From positions 1 through 64,000 of the forward strand of contig NZ_FNOV01000005.1 of NCBI RefSeq assembly GCF_900107135.1: DNA of 64,000 nt, in the 5' to 3' direction. A model generated the notes under the pieces. It did no database searches, had not been told where the DNA came from, and saw only the letters and a program-made list of their open reading frames with translations. This DNA is from Hymenobacter psychrophilus. Lineage in GTDB: Bacteria; Bacteroidota; Bacteroidia; Cytophagales; Hymenobacteraceae. Below, in pieces: positions 8,453 to 16,944 of the stretch. Within the stretch, counting starts at the first letter, position 1; each line of letters starts with the position of its first letter. A program made the translations under genes and the position numbers.

Positions 8453-8839
8453 ATGGGCCTGTTCTCCACTGAAGAAGACACTTCCAAAACACCCCAGAAT
8501 GATAGCCTGATAGGTAATCTGAAGGGCTACCTCGACACCCGCCTCGACTTGGTACGACTGGAAGTACAGGAAAAAGCAAAGCACGCCTTTGTAAACGTTG
8601 CCCATGGCCTTACAATGGCTGTTATTGGCTTGTTCTTTTTTCTATTTCTAAATCTGTTCCTGGCGTTTCTATTCAACGATTTGCTCGACAGCAATTTCTG
8701 GGGCTTCGGAATTATAGCCGGTTTCTACCTTGTTTTGCTGATCGTATTTGTTATGGGCGTTGACAAGGCTGCCTTCCAGACTTTGGCTGACAAAACGCTG
8801 AGCAACACCATTTATAATTCTGATAAACGCCAAGCCTAA
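8453..8839 (+). CDS. Phage-holin-family (holin superfamily III-like) membrane protein
   Basis: 128 residues. An amphipathic N-terminus (LIGNLKGYLDTRLDLVRLEVQEKAKHAF) is followed by two close hydrophobic segments at about 50-75 and 82-105. This matches the putative holin III family (Pfam PF07332), which is widespread in chromosomes without phage. No lysin or other phage gene is nearby, so a lytic role is unlikely. It is probably a general membrane-stress protein. It is co-oriented with 8848, only 8 bases away. Confidence 0.75.
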   Translation: MGLFSTEEDTSKTPQNDSLIGNLKGYLDTRLDLVRLEVQEKAKHAFVNVAHGLTMAVIGLFFFLFLNLFLAFLFNDLLDSNFWGFGIIAGFYLVLLIVFVMGVDKAAFQTLADKTLSNTIYNSDKRQA

Positions 8840-8847
8840 CCCGACCG

Positions 8848-9597
8848 ATGACCGAGCTACACAACCCGTTGTTTGAAGACGAGAAAGAGTTTTTGGAGCG
8901 CCAGAAGCTTGAATATGAGCGCGCCCTGATGGGTGATGTTCAGGATATCAAGCAGAAAACCCGGCAGTTGGGCAAATACGCCGCCGTCGGGGCCGGAATA
9001 ATGGGCGGTATCTGGCTGGTTTCAAAAGTATTCGGCAGCTCAAAATCTGAGAAGAAGGAAGCCAAGGCGCTGAAATCTGCCGGAAAAAACGTCTCGAAGA
9101 AGCTTAAAGCTAGTTCGGGCCGGCCTTTTGCCTCCACCACAGTCGATACTGCTGTGGCCGACGACTTGGGCTTTGGAGGGCGCCGGCTTCGGAGCAGCAT
9201 GCCAGCTACTGGCAATTCTACTCCCGAAACGGATCCTTTTAAGCCTGCCACGGACTACAATGCCGTCGCGCAACCGACCAGTTTGGCTACCCGCCAATCG
9301 GAGCAGGAGCAGCCGCAGGACGCGCACAACGGCTCCGCGCAGCAGCACAACGACGCATCATCCATTATGGCTTCCACCTTCAACGCCTTCATGCAGTCGG
9401 ATACAGGCAAGATGTTGGTGGCCCAGGCTACGGCCGTAGCGCTGGCTTTTGTCGCTAAGAAGGCCGGTGAATATTTGCCAATCCTTAAAAATACCGACCT
9501 TGCATCCTCGGATGAGCCGCGCAAAGAGCCGGAAACCCGGGATATTGAGTTCACTTACCACGACGACGACGCGGATGCGCCCAGCCAGCCTGCATGA
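8848..9597 (+). CDS. Hypothetical membrane-associated protein, partner of the holin-like gene
   Basis: 249 residues. A charged N-terminus (NPLFEDEKEFLERQKLEYER) is followed by a hydrophobic segment at about 46-62 (YAAVGAGIMGGIWLVSKVFG). A low-complexity Lys/Ser/Gln-rich middle follows, then a second hydrophobic segment near residue 190 (MLVAQATAVALAFVAKKAG). I do not recognise a named domain; the layout recalls YtxH/DUF883-type membrane proteins. It starts 8 bases after the holin-like gene, so the two are likely co-transcribed. Its end overlaps the start of the GGGP-synthase gene. Confidence 0.7.
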   Translation: MTELHNPLFEDEKEFLERQKLEYERALMGDVQDIKQKTRQLGKYAAVGAGIMGGIWLVSKVFGSSKSEKKEAKALKSAGKNVSKKLKASSGRPFASTTVDTAVADDLGFGGRRLRSSMPATGNSTPETDPFKPATDYNAVAQPTSLATRQSEQEQPQDAHNGSAQQHNDASSIMASTFNAFMQSDTGKMLVAQATAVALAFVAKKAGEYLPILKNTDLASSDEPRKEPETRDIEFTYHDDDADAPSQPA

Positions 9598-10402
9598 TAC
9601 GTTCAGCCATAACCGCCAATCAGGCCGGAAGTCGCTGGCTGTTCTGCTGGACCCCGACAATATAGATGAGCCCGGCTGCCAGCGGCTGCTGGAGCTGGGC
9701 CAGCAGCATCAGATAGATTACTTTTTTGTGGGTGGCAGTCTGGTGCTAAGTTCGCACCAGGCTGCCCTCATCCGTTTTATCAAGGACCGTTCCAACGTAC
9801 CGGTGCTGCTCTTTCCCAGCCACAGCATGCACCTCGACTCGCAGGCTGATGGCATATTGTTGCTGTCGTTGATTTCGGGCCGCAACCCGGAGTTTTTAAT
9901 TGGCCAACATGTAGTTGCGGCCCCGCGGCTGCGCGAAAGTGGCCTCCAGATTCTGCCCACTGGCTACATGCTGGTCGATAGTGGCCGCCAGACCACGGCG
10001 AGTTACGTTAGCGGCACCACGCCCCTGCCCCACGACAAGCCAGCCATTGCGGCCTGTACTGCCATGGCCGGCGAACAGCTCGGCCTGCGCCTCATTTACC
10101 TCGATGGCGGTAGCGGCGCCCTGTACCCCGTTTCTCCGGCCATGATCCGGGCCGTACGCCAGGCCGTTGACTTGCCTATTATTGTGGGCGGCGGCCTCAA
10201 CAGCACCGAAAAAGCCCGCGCCGCCCTTCAGGCCGGCGCCGACATTATCGTTGTTGGTAACCATATTGAGAAAAATCCCGACTTCCTGGCTGAAGTTGCC
10301 CGCGTAATTACAGACTTTGCAGATGCTGCAAATAGCGCAGATGCGTTCGGTAGTGAAGAAAACGACACTGCTCCCACGCACAAAAGCATCTTATCGGCCT
10401 AA
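9575..10402 (+). CDS. Geranylgeranylglyceryl/heptaprenylglyceryl phosphate synthase family protein
   Basis: About 275 residues from the ATG at 9575, a TIM-barrel GGGPS/PcrB family protein. Diagnostic stretches are LAVLLDPDN, DYFFVGGSLV, PVLLFPSHSM, YLDGGSGA, IIVGGGLNS and the phosphate-binding ADIIVVGNHIE. The family couples a polyprenyl diphosphate to sn-glycerol-1-phosphate. An open frame extends to an ATG at 9449, but its first 42 residues lie inside the upstream gene and resemble nothing. The ATG at 9575 overlaps the upstream gene by 23 bases, which suggests translational coupling. The prenyl chain length cannot be read from the sequence. Confidence 0.85.
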   Translation: MRPASLHDTFSHNRQSGRKSLAVLLDPDNIDEPGCQRLLELGQQHQIDYFFVGGSLVLSSHQAALIRFIKDRSNVPVLLFPSHSMHLDSQADGILLLSLISGRNPEFLIGQHVVAAPRLRESGLQILPTGYMLVDSGRQTTASYVSGTTPLPHDKPAIAACTAMAGEQLGLRLIYLDGGSGALYPVSPAMIRAVRQAVDLPIIVGGGLNSTEKARAALQAGADIIVVGNHIEKNPDFLAEVARVITDFADAANSADAFGSEENDTAPTHKSILSA

Positions 10403-10433
10403 GAACTGACATTAACTGACATCACCGACCTCC

Positions 10434-10485
10434 AAACCGAAACGGCCTCGATTGTACCAATGTACAATCGAGGCCGTTTCGGTTT
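10434..10485. terminator. Strong bidirectional terminator
   Basis: A 24-bp perfect stem (10434-10457 with 10462-10485) with loop CAAT and A/T-rich ends. It separates the plus-strand GGGPS gene from the convergent AraC-type gene. Confidence 0.95.
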
Positions 10486-10547
10486 TACCACTCTACAAAC
10501 GCCGCAGAACGAATCTGCGTTATCTACGGCACCTGCAAAACCTGTGA

Positions 10548-11471
10548 TTAGATATTCATAGCCGACTCGCGACGGCGCATTTTGCCAGCCGGAATACCGA
10601 ACATCATTTTGAAGCGGCGGCAGAAGTACGCCGTGTCCTTGTAGCCAACCTCCTTGCCGATGTCGCGAATGCTCTTTTTAGTGGTGCGGAGCAGGAACAC
10701 GGCGCGCTCCATGCGCTGGTACTCGATGTAGTCCTGAGGGTTGATGCCAGTGAGCATCTTGAAATACTGTCCCACATAATCCTCGCTCACGTTGGCTACG
10801 CCCGAGAGAACCTTATTCGAGAGGTCGCCGCCGATGTTCTCCTTGATATAGTTGAACAGGTCGATCAGGCGCGGGTCCTTGAAGTAGGTGCTATTGGTTG
10901 CCAGCTGCTCCACGAACATCTTGTTTTTCAGGATGTAACGCACAATTTCCACCACAATGTTCTCGGTATAGATTGTGATGAGCCGCTCGCGGCCGGGCAA
11001 CTCCTGCAGGCTTTCCTCTACCACCTTGATGATGAGGTTGGCCAGTTTGGAGTTGTTGGTGATGAGGAAGGCCGGCACATCGAGCGAGGCGAAGAAATTC
11101 ACCGAGTCGAATACCTTGGCCTCGAAGCTCACAAAAGAGTGGCTCTCCTCGGCGTCGCCGATCAGGTCGAGGTCAGAGTTGGAGTGGAAGAACTTATCCT
11201 TGTTGGTGATGAGGTCGTCGTTGGTAATGCTTTTACTCGAAAGCTCACCGTAGGTCACCTTGGTAGCGCGGCCGCCGGGAATGAAGAGCATTTCGCCCTC
11301 TTCTACCACCTGCTCTTCGTCGCCAAAGGAAATGTGGCCTTTATGCAACAGAATGAGGTTGTTACCAACATCGTAGGAGTTGCGCACCGTGAAGGGCTGT
11401 TGCAGCACCAAATTCTTCGCCTTAATGTACCGAACACCCAGCGACTCTATTACTTTATTATAATCTTCCAT
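10548..11471 (-). CDS. AraC-family transcriptional regulator
   Basis: 307 residues. The N-terminal part has a cupin-like fold (LILLHKGHISFGDEEQVVEEGEMLFIPGG). The C-terminal 100 residues form the AraC double helix-turn-helix, with LSGVANVSEDYVGQYFKMLTG and KSIRDIGKEVGYKDTAYFCRRFKMMFGIPAG. It is monocistronic: the 24-bp terminator follows it, and about 160 AT-rich bases separate it from the next upstream gene. No ligand or regulon can be inferred. The rather low-GC, conservative sequence suggests a core regulator of this lineage. Confidence 0.9.
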   Translation of the reverse strand: MEDYNKVIESLGVRYIKAKNLVLQQPFTVRNSYDVGNNLILLHKGHISFGDEEQVVEEGEMLFIPGGRATKVTYGELSSKSITNDDLITNKDKFFHSNSDLDLIGDAEESHSFVSFEAKVFDSVNFFASLDVPAFLITNNSKLANLIIKVVEESLQELPGRERLITIYTENIVVEIVRYILKNKMFVEQLATNSTYFKDPRLIDLFNYIKENIGGDLSNKVLSGVANVSEDYVGQYFKMLTGINPQDYIEYQRMERAVFLLRTTKKSIRDIGKEVGYKDTAYFCRRFKMMFGIPAGKMRRRESAMNI

Positions 11472-11564
11472 CGGTAAACAGAGCGAAAAAGTTGAGAAAG
11501 GTAAACCAAGAAATAGTATCCTAGGTTTATCTAATGCAAAATAAGATATAAAAATTCACAAAAA

Positions 11565-11599
11565 CACAAAACCCAGCCTAAATTAGGCTGGGTTTTGTG
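11565..11599. terminator. Terminator after acyl-CoA dehydrogenase
   Basis: A 16-bp perfect stem (11565-11580 with 11584-11599) with a 3-base loop. On the minus strand it follows the stop codon at 11631. Confidence 0.85.
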
Positions 11600-11630
11600 C
11601 AATAGTTCTGAATAATAGGCAATTCAGTTT

Positions 11631-12770
11631 CTATTTGAGAATTTCCCTTGAGATTACAATTTTCTGAATCTCGGAAGTTCCCTCATAAATCTGGGTGATT
11701 TTGGCGTCGCGCATCATCCGCTCCACGTGGTATTCCTTCACGAAACCGTAGCCGCCGTGCACCTGAACGGCCTCTACGGCCGTGTCCATGGCCACCTTCG
11801 AGGCGAACAGCTTGGCCATAGCGCCCGACTTGGCGTAATCTTGGTGGGCGTCCTTGTCGTGGGCAGCCTGCAGGCAGAGCAAACGGGCGGCGTCGATATT
11901 GGTAGCCATGTCGGCCAGCTTGAACTGGATGGCCTGGTGCTGAGAAATCGGCACGCCGAACGCCTTGCGCTCCTGGGCGTACTTCAACGACAGCTCATAG
12001 GCACCCGAGGCAATGCCCAGCGCCTGGGCAGCAATACCAATACGGCCGCCGGCCAGTACCTGCATGGCAAACTTAAAGCCGAAGCCGTCGTCGCCGATGC
12101 GGTTCTCCTTGGGCACCTTCACATCGGTAAACTGCAGCGAGCAAGTGTCGGAACCGCGGATGCCGAGCTTGTTCTCCTTGGGGCTGGTTACGAAACCATC
12201 CATACCCTTATCCACGATGAGCACGTTGATGCCGCGGTGCTTGGCTTCGGGGTTGGTTTGGGCTACCACAAGGTATACCGAGGCCGTGGTGCCGTTGGTA
12301 ATCCAGTTTTTGGTGCCGTTGAGCAGGTAGTGGTCGCCTTTGTCTTCGGCGGTGGTGCGCTGCATGGTGGCATCGGAGCCGGCTTCGGGCTCGGAAAGGG
12401 CGAAGGCGCCGATGATTTCGCCGGAGGTCAGGCCGGGCAGATACTTGCGCTTCTGCTCCTCGTTGCCATACTTCTCCAGGCCCCAGCACACCAGCGAGTT
12501 GTTCACGCTCATGATAACGGAGCAGGAAGCATCAACCTTGCTGATTTCTTCCATGGCCAGCACGTAGCTCACGGTGTCCATGCCGCCGCCGCCGTACTCG
12601 GGGCTTACCATCATGCCCATTAAGCCCAGCTCGCCCATCTTCTTGATTTGCTCGGCGGGGAATTTTTGGTGCTCGTCGCGCTCAATTACACCGGCCCACA
12701 GCTCGCTTTGGGCAAATTCGCGGGCAGCGGCCTGTACGGCCAATTGTTCTTCGGTAAGCTGGAAATCCAT
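11631..12770 (-). CDS. Acyl-CoA dehydrogenase (short/medium-chain type)
   Basis: 379 residues, full length for the family. Visible are the N-terminal helical domain, the signature GAFALSEPEAGSD and the substrate-binding NGTKNWITNG. The C-terminal QIYEGTSEIQ holds the catalytic base Glu expected of butyryl/short-chain enzymes. It oxidises acyl-CoA to trans-2-enoyl-CoA with FAD and hands electrons to ETF. The split Fe-S/membrane module at 4410-6828 could be the downstream quinone reductase. A -7 box TAATTTTG lies at 12835-12842 on the minus strand. Chain-length preference is not certain. Confidence 0.92.
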   Translation of the reverse strand: MDFQLTEEQLAVQAAAREFAQSELWAGVIERDEHQKFPAEQIKKMGELGLMGMMVSPEYGGGGMDTVSYVLAMEEISKVDASCSVIMSVNNSLVCWGLEKYGNEEQKRKYLPGLTSGEIIGAFALSEPEAGSDATMQRTTAEDKGDHYLLNGTKNWITNGTTASVYLVVAQTNPEAKHRGINVLIVDKGMDGFVTSPKENKLGIRGSDTCSLQFTDVKVPKENRIGDDGFGFKFAMQVLAGGRIGIAAQALGIASGAYELSLKYAQERKAFGVPISQHQAIQFKLADMATNIDAARLLCLQAAHDKDAHQDYAKSGAMAKLFASKVAMDTAVEAVQVHGGYGFVKEYHVERMMRDAKITQIYEGTSEIQKIVISREILK

Positions 12771-12834
12771 GCAGTAAGGTGGGTGGGGTGGGAAAATCTG
12801 ATAGTTGATTTGGCGCAGATAAGCCGCGGCCGGA

Positions 12835-12842
12835 CAAAATTA
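12835..12842 (-). promoter_or_regulatory. Putative -7 box for acyl-CoA dehydrogenase
   Basis: TAATTTTG on the minus strand matches TAnnTTTG and lies 65 bases upstream of the start. No TTG is found at the usual spacing. Confidence 0.4.
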
Positions 12843-12930
12843 CGCAATCGGGCGTTGGGCAGTAGCGTTCTAACACAAAACCTAGGCAAAGAGTTGACGG
12901 CCACTCCTACTCTGCTTGCATTGGCAAATA

Positions 12931-12964
12931 AAAAGCCGCTTCCAGGAGCCTGGAAGCGGCTTTT
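12931..12964. terminator. Terminator after the zinc metallopeptidase
   Basis: A 16-bp stem (AAAAGCCGCTTCCAGG at 12931-12946 with 12949-12964) with flanking A and T tracts. It lies 20 bases past the stop of the minus-strand gene ending at 12984. Confidence 0.9.
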
Positions 12965-12983
12965 TGTATTGGGCTAATCCGGA

Positions 12984-13679
12984 TTAGTTGTTGCGACGGC
13001 CACCCAGGAATAGGCTCACATAGTAAAGCAGCGTCGCCAGGGAACTGAGGGCGGCCACTACGTAGGTCATGGCGGCCCACCACAGCGCGTCTTTGGCCAT
13101 GGCGTGCTCCTGGGGCGTTACAATGCCGCGCTTATCAATCCAGGCCAGGGCCCGCTTCGAGGCATCAAACTCGACGGGCAGCGTGACGAAGGAGAACAGC
13201 GTAGTAAGCGAGAACAGCACAATGCCGATGCCCAGCGGCACCTTAGTCGTCTGCATCATCAGGATGCCGGCCAGCAGAATCCAGGGCATGAAGCGCGAAA
13301 CTGAGCCCAGCGCCGGCACCATAGCCGAACGGAATTTCAGCATGCTGTAGGCCGTGGCGTGCTGCACGGCGTGGCCGCACTCGTGGGCGGCTACCGCAGC
13401 AGCAGCAGCACTGCGCTCCGAATACACGGCCTCGCTCAGGTTCACGGTTTTGTCGGCCGGGTTGTAGTGGTCGGTCAGGCGGCCTTCGGTGCTGATGACG
13501 CGCACATCGGTAATACCGTTGTCGGCGAGCATCAATTCGGCAATTTGTTTGCCGGAGAGGCCGTTCTGAAGGCCAACCTGGGAGTACTGCTCGAACTTGC
13601 TCTTGAGGCGGCGCTGGATGATCCAGCTGGCCACCATGGCAATTAGCACGATAATATAAGCGGGAGTCATTTGGAACAT
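12984..13679 (-). CDS. Membrane zinc metallopeptidase (YugP-like)
   Basis: About 231 residues from the ATG at 13679. An N-terminal helix (YIIVLIAMVASWIIQRRL) precedes the catalytic motif HECGHAVQHA in AAAAVAAHECGHAVQHA. Two or three more hydrophobic segments follow (FMPWILLAGILMM, GIGIVLFSLTTLFSFV and the C-terminal VVAALSSLATLLYYVSLFL). This is the PF04298 neutral zinc peptidase family of unknown substrate. The open frame has a further upstream ATG at 13712; the start at 13679 or 13670 fits the membrane-first family layout better. It is the last gene of the panC-to-protease run. Confidence 0.85.
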   Translation of the reverse strand: MFQMTPAYIIVLIAMVASWIIQRRLKSKFEQYSQVGLQNGLSGKQIAELMLADNGITDVRVISTEGRLTDHYNPADKTVNLSEAVYSERSAAAAAVAAHECGHAVQHATAYSMLKFRSAMVPALGSVSRFMPWILLAGILMMQTTKVPLGIGIVLFSLTTLFSFVTLPVEFDASKRALAWIDKRGIVTPQEHAMAKDALWWAAMTYVVAALSSLATLLYYVSLFLGGRRNN

Positions 13680-13741
13680 GATGGCAGAAAGTCGGGTGTG
13701 CTGGTAAAACAATGGGCCGCCGGATTTCGTGCCGGCCGGCG

Positions 13742-14221
13742 CTACGGGGTCTGGCTGATGCGCTCGACGATGCGGGTGGTGCTGTAGCCTGGTACCAGCG
13801 GCACCGTGAGCACCCGGCCGCCGCGGGCCAGCACTGTTTCGTGGCCCACAATCTGGCTGATGGCGTAATCGTCACCTTTCACCAGAATATCGGGCTGCAC
13901 GGCTTCGATGAGAGCCAGCGGGGTCTGCTCGTCGAAGAGCGTCACGGCATCAACAAACAAAAGAGAGGCCAGAACCCGGCCGCGTGACACTTCGTCCTGC
14001 AACGGCCGGCCGGGCTTGAGACGGCCTACCGAAGCGTCAGTGTTCAGGCCAACCACCAGTCGCTGGCCCAGGTGCCGGGCCTTTTCGAGGTAATCGACGT
14101 GGCCCAGGTGTAGTAAATCGAAGCAGCCATTGGTGAACACCACTTGCTCGCCAGCCGCCTGCCAGCCAGCCACGGCGGCCACTAGGTCTTCGCGACTCAG
14201 GATTTTATCTTTCGACCACAT
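13742..14221 (-). CDS. rfaE2: D-glycero-beta-D-manno-heptose 1-phosphate adenylyltransferase
   Basis: 159 residues, the nucleotidyltransferase half of HldE as a separate protein. [20 protein letters not shown] contains the HxGH ATP-binding motif, and [13 protein letters not shown] is typical of the C-terminal end. It makes ADP-heptose from heptose-1-phosphate for LPS inner-core synthesis. It lies about 80 bases downstream of the flippase-like membrane protein. In many Bacteroidota this stand-alone form is normal. The kinase partner is not in this window. Confidence 0.9.
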   Translation of the reverse strand: MWSKDKILSREDLVAAVAGWQAAGEQVVFTNGCFDLLHLGHVDYLEKARHLGQRLVVGLNTDASVGRLKPGRPLQDEVSRGRVLASLLFVDAVTLFDEQTPLALIEAVQPDILVKGDDYAISQIVGHETVLARGGRVLTVPLVPGYSTTRIVERISQTP

Positions 14222-14301
14222 GGCTCCGGGAGTTTATAAGTTGAAAAGAACCTCATGCAGCGCGAAGGGCACTATAACGTTCTACTGTAAATCTACTGCT
14301 G

Positions 14302-15348
14302 CTATAATGCCTCGCTCTCCAGCGCTACTTCGGACACCCCCCGGCGTTTAGCTCCCTTGCCCGACTTAATCATGCTGGCAGCAAAGCTGATACCACCCAT
14401 CAGCACCACCAGCAGCGTTTGAGAGCCATGCACCACCAGCGCGTAGGCAATGCCGGCCTCCCGGCTGACGCCGTACACCAGCAGCACGCTCTGCACCATA
14501 ATATGGAAGGGCCCGATGCCACCGGCCACCGGCGCAGCCATGCCCAACGCCCCGAACGTGAGCACCGCCAAGCCCGCGCGCATGCCCAGGTCGTAGGTTT
14601 CGGGGAAGGCGAAAAAGGCCAGGTAATCCATCAGGTAATACACGGCCCAGGTGAAGAAGGTGTGGAACAGAAACAGCCCCTTGTTCTCCAGCTTCAGCAC
14701 GCTGAACGCCCCGGCCAGCACCCCCTTCACGAAGCCCACGGCCTTGCTGAACAGCGCGTTCTGGCGCAGCCGCTCCAGGTTGCGGAATACGGCGTAGCCC
14801 AGGCCCAGCAGCAGCAGCAGCGCAATGCCCAGCGCCACCAGCAGGGGCGTGCGGTTGCGGGCCAGCTCATCGTATTTGCCGGCCAGCAGTTTCTCAGTTA
14901 CAAAATTCCAAAAGGTGTTGAAATCGAGGAGCAGAACAGTGGCCAGCAAACCCAGCAACACCAGCACGTCGATTACCCGCTCGGTTACTACCGTGCCCAG
15001 CGCCACCTGCACCGGCACGCCGCTGGTGCGCCGCAGCACCGAGCAGCGGATAACCTCACCCATGCGCGGCAGCACCAGGTTAGCCAGGTAGCCCACCATC
15101 ATGGCGTGGTACACGTCCCAGTATTTCGGGTGGTGGCCGGTGGGTTCAATCTGCATTTTCCAGCGGTAGGCCCGACTGAAGTAACCAAATGCCGACAATA
15201 TCAGCGTGAGTAGCAGCCACCAGTAGTTTGCCTCGCGCACGTACTGCCCAATACGGCTTAAGTCCTGCCCCTGCAGCGCATACCACATCAGCAGCGCCGA
15301 TACAGATAGCAACAGGGTATATTTTACGACGTTGAGAACTTGCTTCAT
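14302..15348 (-). CDS. LPG-synthase TM-region / flippase-like membrane protein (UPF0104)
   Basis: 348 residues with about eight predicted membrane helices. The conserved NLVLPRMGEVIRC stretch (residues about 96-108) and TVVTERVIDVLVL mark the lysylphosphatidylglycerol synthase transmembrane-region family. No C-terminal aminoacyl-transferase domain is present, so lipid lysylation is not expected. Lipid or isoprenoid-linked substrate translocation is the usual suggestion. It follows panD by 117 bases and may be in the same transcript. Confidence 0.82.
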   Translation of the reverse strand: MKQVLNVVKYTLLLSVSALLMWYALQGQDLSRIGQYVREANYWWLLLTLILSAFGYFSRAYRWKMQIEPTGHHPKYWDVYHAMMVGYLANLVLPRMGEVIRCSVLRRTSGVPVQVALGTVVTERVIDVLVLLGLLATVLLLDFNTFWNFVTEKLLAGKYDELARNRTPLLVALGIALLLLLGLGYAVFRNLERLRQNALFSKAVGFVKGVLAGAFSVLKLENKGLFLFHTFFTWAVYYLMDYLAFFAFPETYDLGMRAGLAVLTFGALGMAAPVAGGIGPFHIMVQSVLLVYGVSREAGIAYALVVHGSQTLLVVLMGGISFAASMIKSGKGAKRRGVSEVALESEAL

Positions 15349-15465
15349 AGACTGTATTGGACCTGTCGTGCGCTATGCTACCGTTATAAGGGCACGCCAG
15401 CAAAAAAAGGCTGGCCATTCCGCGAGAAGAACAGCCAGCCGTTACCGGAACAATCGGGCGCACCG

Positions 15466-15813
15466 CTAGGCTACCCGGTTGTGCTGGTCGGGAAAGATAA
15501 CGGTGGGCTGGTGGGCTTTAGCTTCAGCAAAGTCGATCAGAGCGTAGGAGATGATAATGACAATATCGCCTACGGCTACGCGGCGGGCAGCCGGGCCGTT
15601 CAGGCAAATCATGCCCGAGCCCCGCTCACCCTTAATGGTGTAGGTTTCGAACCGCTCACCGTTGTTGATATTGACAATGGTCACCTTTTCGTTTTCCACC
15701 ATGTTGGCCGCGTCGAGCAGGTCTTCATCAATGGTGATGCTGCCCACATAGTGCAACTCGGCCTGGGTAACCTTAACGCGGTGAATTTTCGACTTGAGAA
15801 CTTCGATATGCAT
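15466..15813 (-). CDS. panD: Aspartate 1-decarboxylase
   Basis: 115 residues from [18 protein letters not shown]. The self-cleavage site is Gly24-Ser25 in [14 protein letters not shown], where Ser25 becomes the pyruvoyl cofactor. It converts aspartate to beta-alanine for pantothenate synthesis and lies next to panC. An open frame extends to an ATG at 15960. However, the -7 box TATCTTTG at 15844-15851 lies inside that extension, and the panD family always begins at this Met, so 15813 is preferred. Confidence 0.95.
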   Translation of the reverse strand: MHIEVLKSKIHRVKVTQAELHYVGSITIDEDLLDAANMVENEKVTIVNINNGERFETYTIKGERGSGMICLNGPAARRVAVGDIVIIISYALIDFAEAKAHQPTVIFPDQHNRVA

Positions 15814-15843
15814 GTGCGAAAGCAACAGATACTGTTTGGGGTC

Positions 15844-15851
15844 CAAAGATA
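15844..15851 (-). promoter_or_regulatory. Putative -7 box for panD
   Basis: Minus-strand TATCTTTG lies 31 bases upstream of the panD start. No clear -33 TTG. panD may have its own promoter despite following panC. Confidence 0.4.
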
Positions 15852-15972
15852 CGGACAGGGAAACAGTGAATTGTTGAAATGGCCAGTTTGACGTTTGAAT
15901 GTCCTTGCTTATACCATCCGGGCCCCAAGTCGCCCAAACACAAGCACAGTATCCCGTCAATTCGCTGGCACT

Positions 15973-16824
15973 TTATTCCACTCCAACTACCACGTTATCA
16001 ATCAGCCGGACGCCGCCCAGATGGGCGGCCAGGCACAGCACCACGGATCGGCCGGTGTAATTCTCAGTGAGAGGCTGTAGCGTATCGGCATCGGCCACAG
16101 CTATGTACTCAAGCTCCAGGTCGGGCACGGCCGCCAAGTGCCCGCGCACAGCAGCCTGCACTGCCGGGCCGGTCTGGCCGGCCCGCACAAACTGTGCGGC
16201 CGCTTGCAAGCACTCATAGAGACGCGGAGCCTGCGCCCGGGCCTCGGGGCTCAGCCGCCGGTTGCGCGACGACATGGCCAGCCCGTCGGGTTCGCGCACC
16301 GTGGGAAAGGCCACTAGTTCCAAGTCGAAAGTCAGGTCGCTGATAAGCTGGCGTACAATGGCAACTTGCTGGAAATCCTTTTGCCCGAAATACGCACGGT
16401 GAGGTCGGCTCAGGTGAAACAGCTTGCTGACCACTGTAGCTACCCCATTGAAGTGGCCGGGCCGGTGCTCGCCCTCCATAACTCGTTCCAGGGCCCCAAA
16501 ATCGAACTGCACAACTGCCGGGCGAGGGTACATTTCGGCTACCGATGGGAGAAACAACGCCGTGCAGCCGGCTGGGGCCAACATAACGGCATCAGCCTCG
16601 GGCAGGCGCGGGTAAAGGCGGAAGTCGTCGGGGTTGTTGAACTGGGTTGGATTGACGAAAATGCTCGCTATTACCACGTCGCACTCGGCGGCGGCGGCCC
16701 GTACTAGTTGCAAATGGCCTTCGTGCAACGCACCCATAGTAGGCACCAAGCCAATCTGTTGGCCGGTACGCCGACAGTTTTCGGTGTAGGCTTGCAACGC
16801 GGCAGCGGTAGTGAGTATCTCCAT
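15973..16824 (-). CDS. panC: Pantothenate synthetase
   Basis: 283 residues. Motifs are PTMGALHEGHLQLV (ATP HIGH-like), FVNPTQFN, YFGQKDFQQ (KMSKS-like region) and MSSRNRRLSPEAR. It condenses pantoate with beta-alanine using ATP; panD downstream supplies the beta-alanine. It is divergent from the GT5-N protein at 16945, with about 120 bases between. The length is normal and all active-site motifs are intact. Confidence 0.96.
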   Translation of the reverse strand: MEILTTAAALQAYTENCRRTGQQIGLVPTMGALHEGHLQLVRAAAAECDVVIASIFVNPTQFNNPDDFRLYPRLPEADAVMLAPAGCTALFLPSVAEMYPRPAVVQFDFGALERVMEGEHRPGHFNGVATVVSKLFHLSRPHRAYFGQKDFQQVAIVRQLISDLTFDLELVAFPTVREPDGLAMSSRNRRLSPEARAQAPRLYECLQAAAQFVRAGQTGPAVQAAVRGHLAAVPDLELEYIAVADADTLQPLTENYTGRSVVLCLAAHLGGVRLIDNVVVGVE

Positions 16825-16889
16825 AAAGCAAAGGCGACCTAGCCAGGGGTAGGAAGGCGGACTAGAATGAAATTTCCCTCAAAAATGCT

Positions 16890-16897
16890 TAATTTTG
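16890..16897 (+). promoter_or_regulatory. Putative -7 box for the GT5-N gene
   Basis: TAATTTTG matches TAnnTTTG and lies 48 bases upstream of the start at 16945. No TTG at the usual spacing. Confidence 0.4.
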
Positions 16898-16944
16898 TGC
16901 ATCCCAAAGTGTTGCCTTCCTTCAATAACTCCAACTGACCATTT

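Noticed and set aside
8453..8839. Prophage because of the holin-like gene
   Set aside because: No lysin, capsid, tail or integrase nearby; the family is common in chromosomes.
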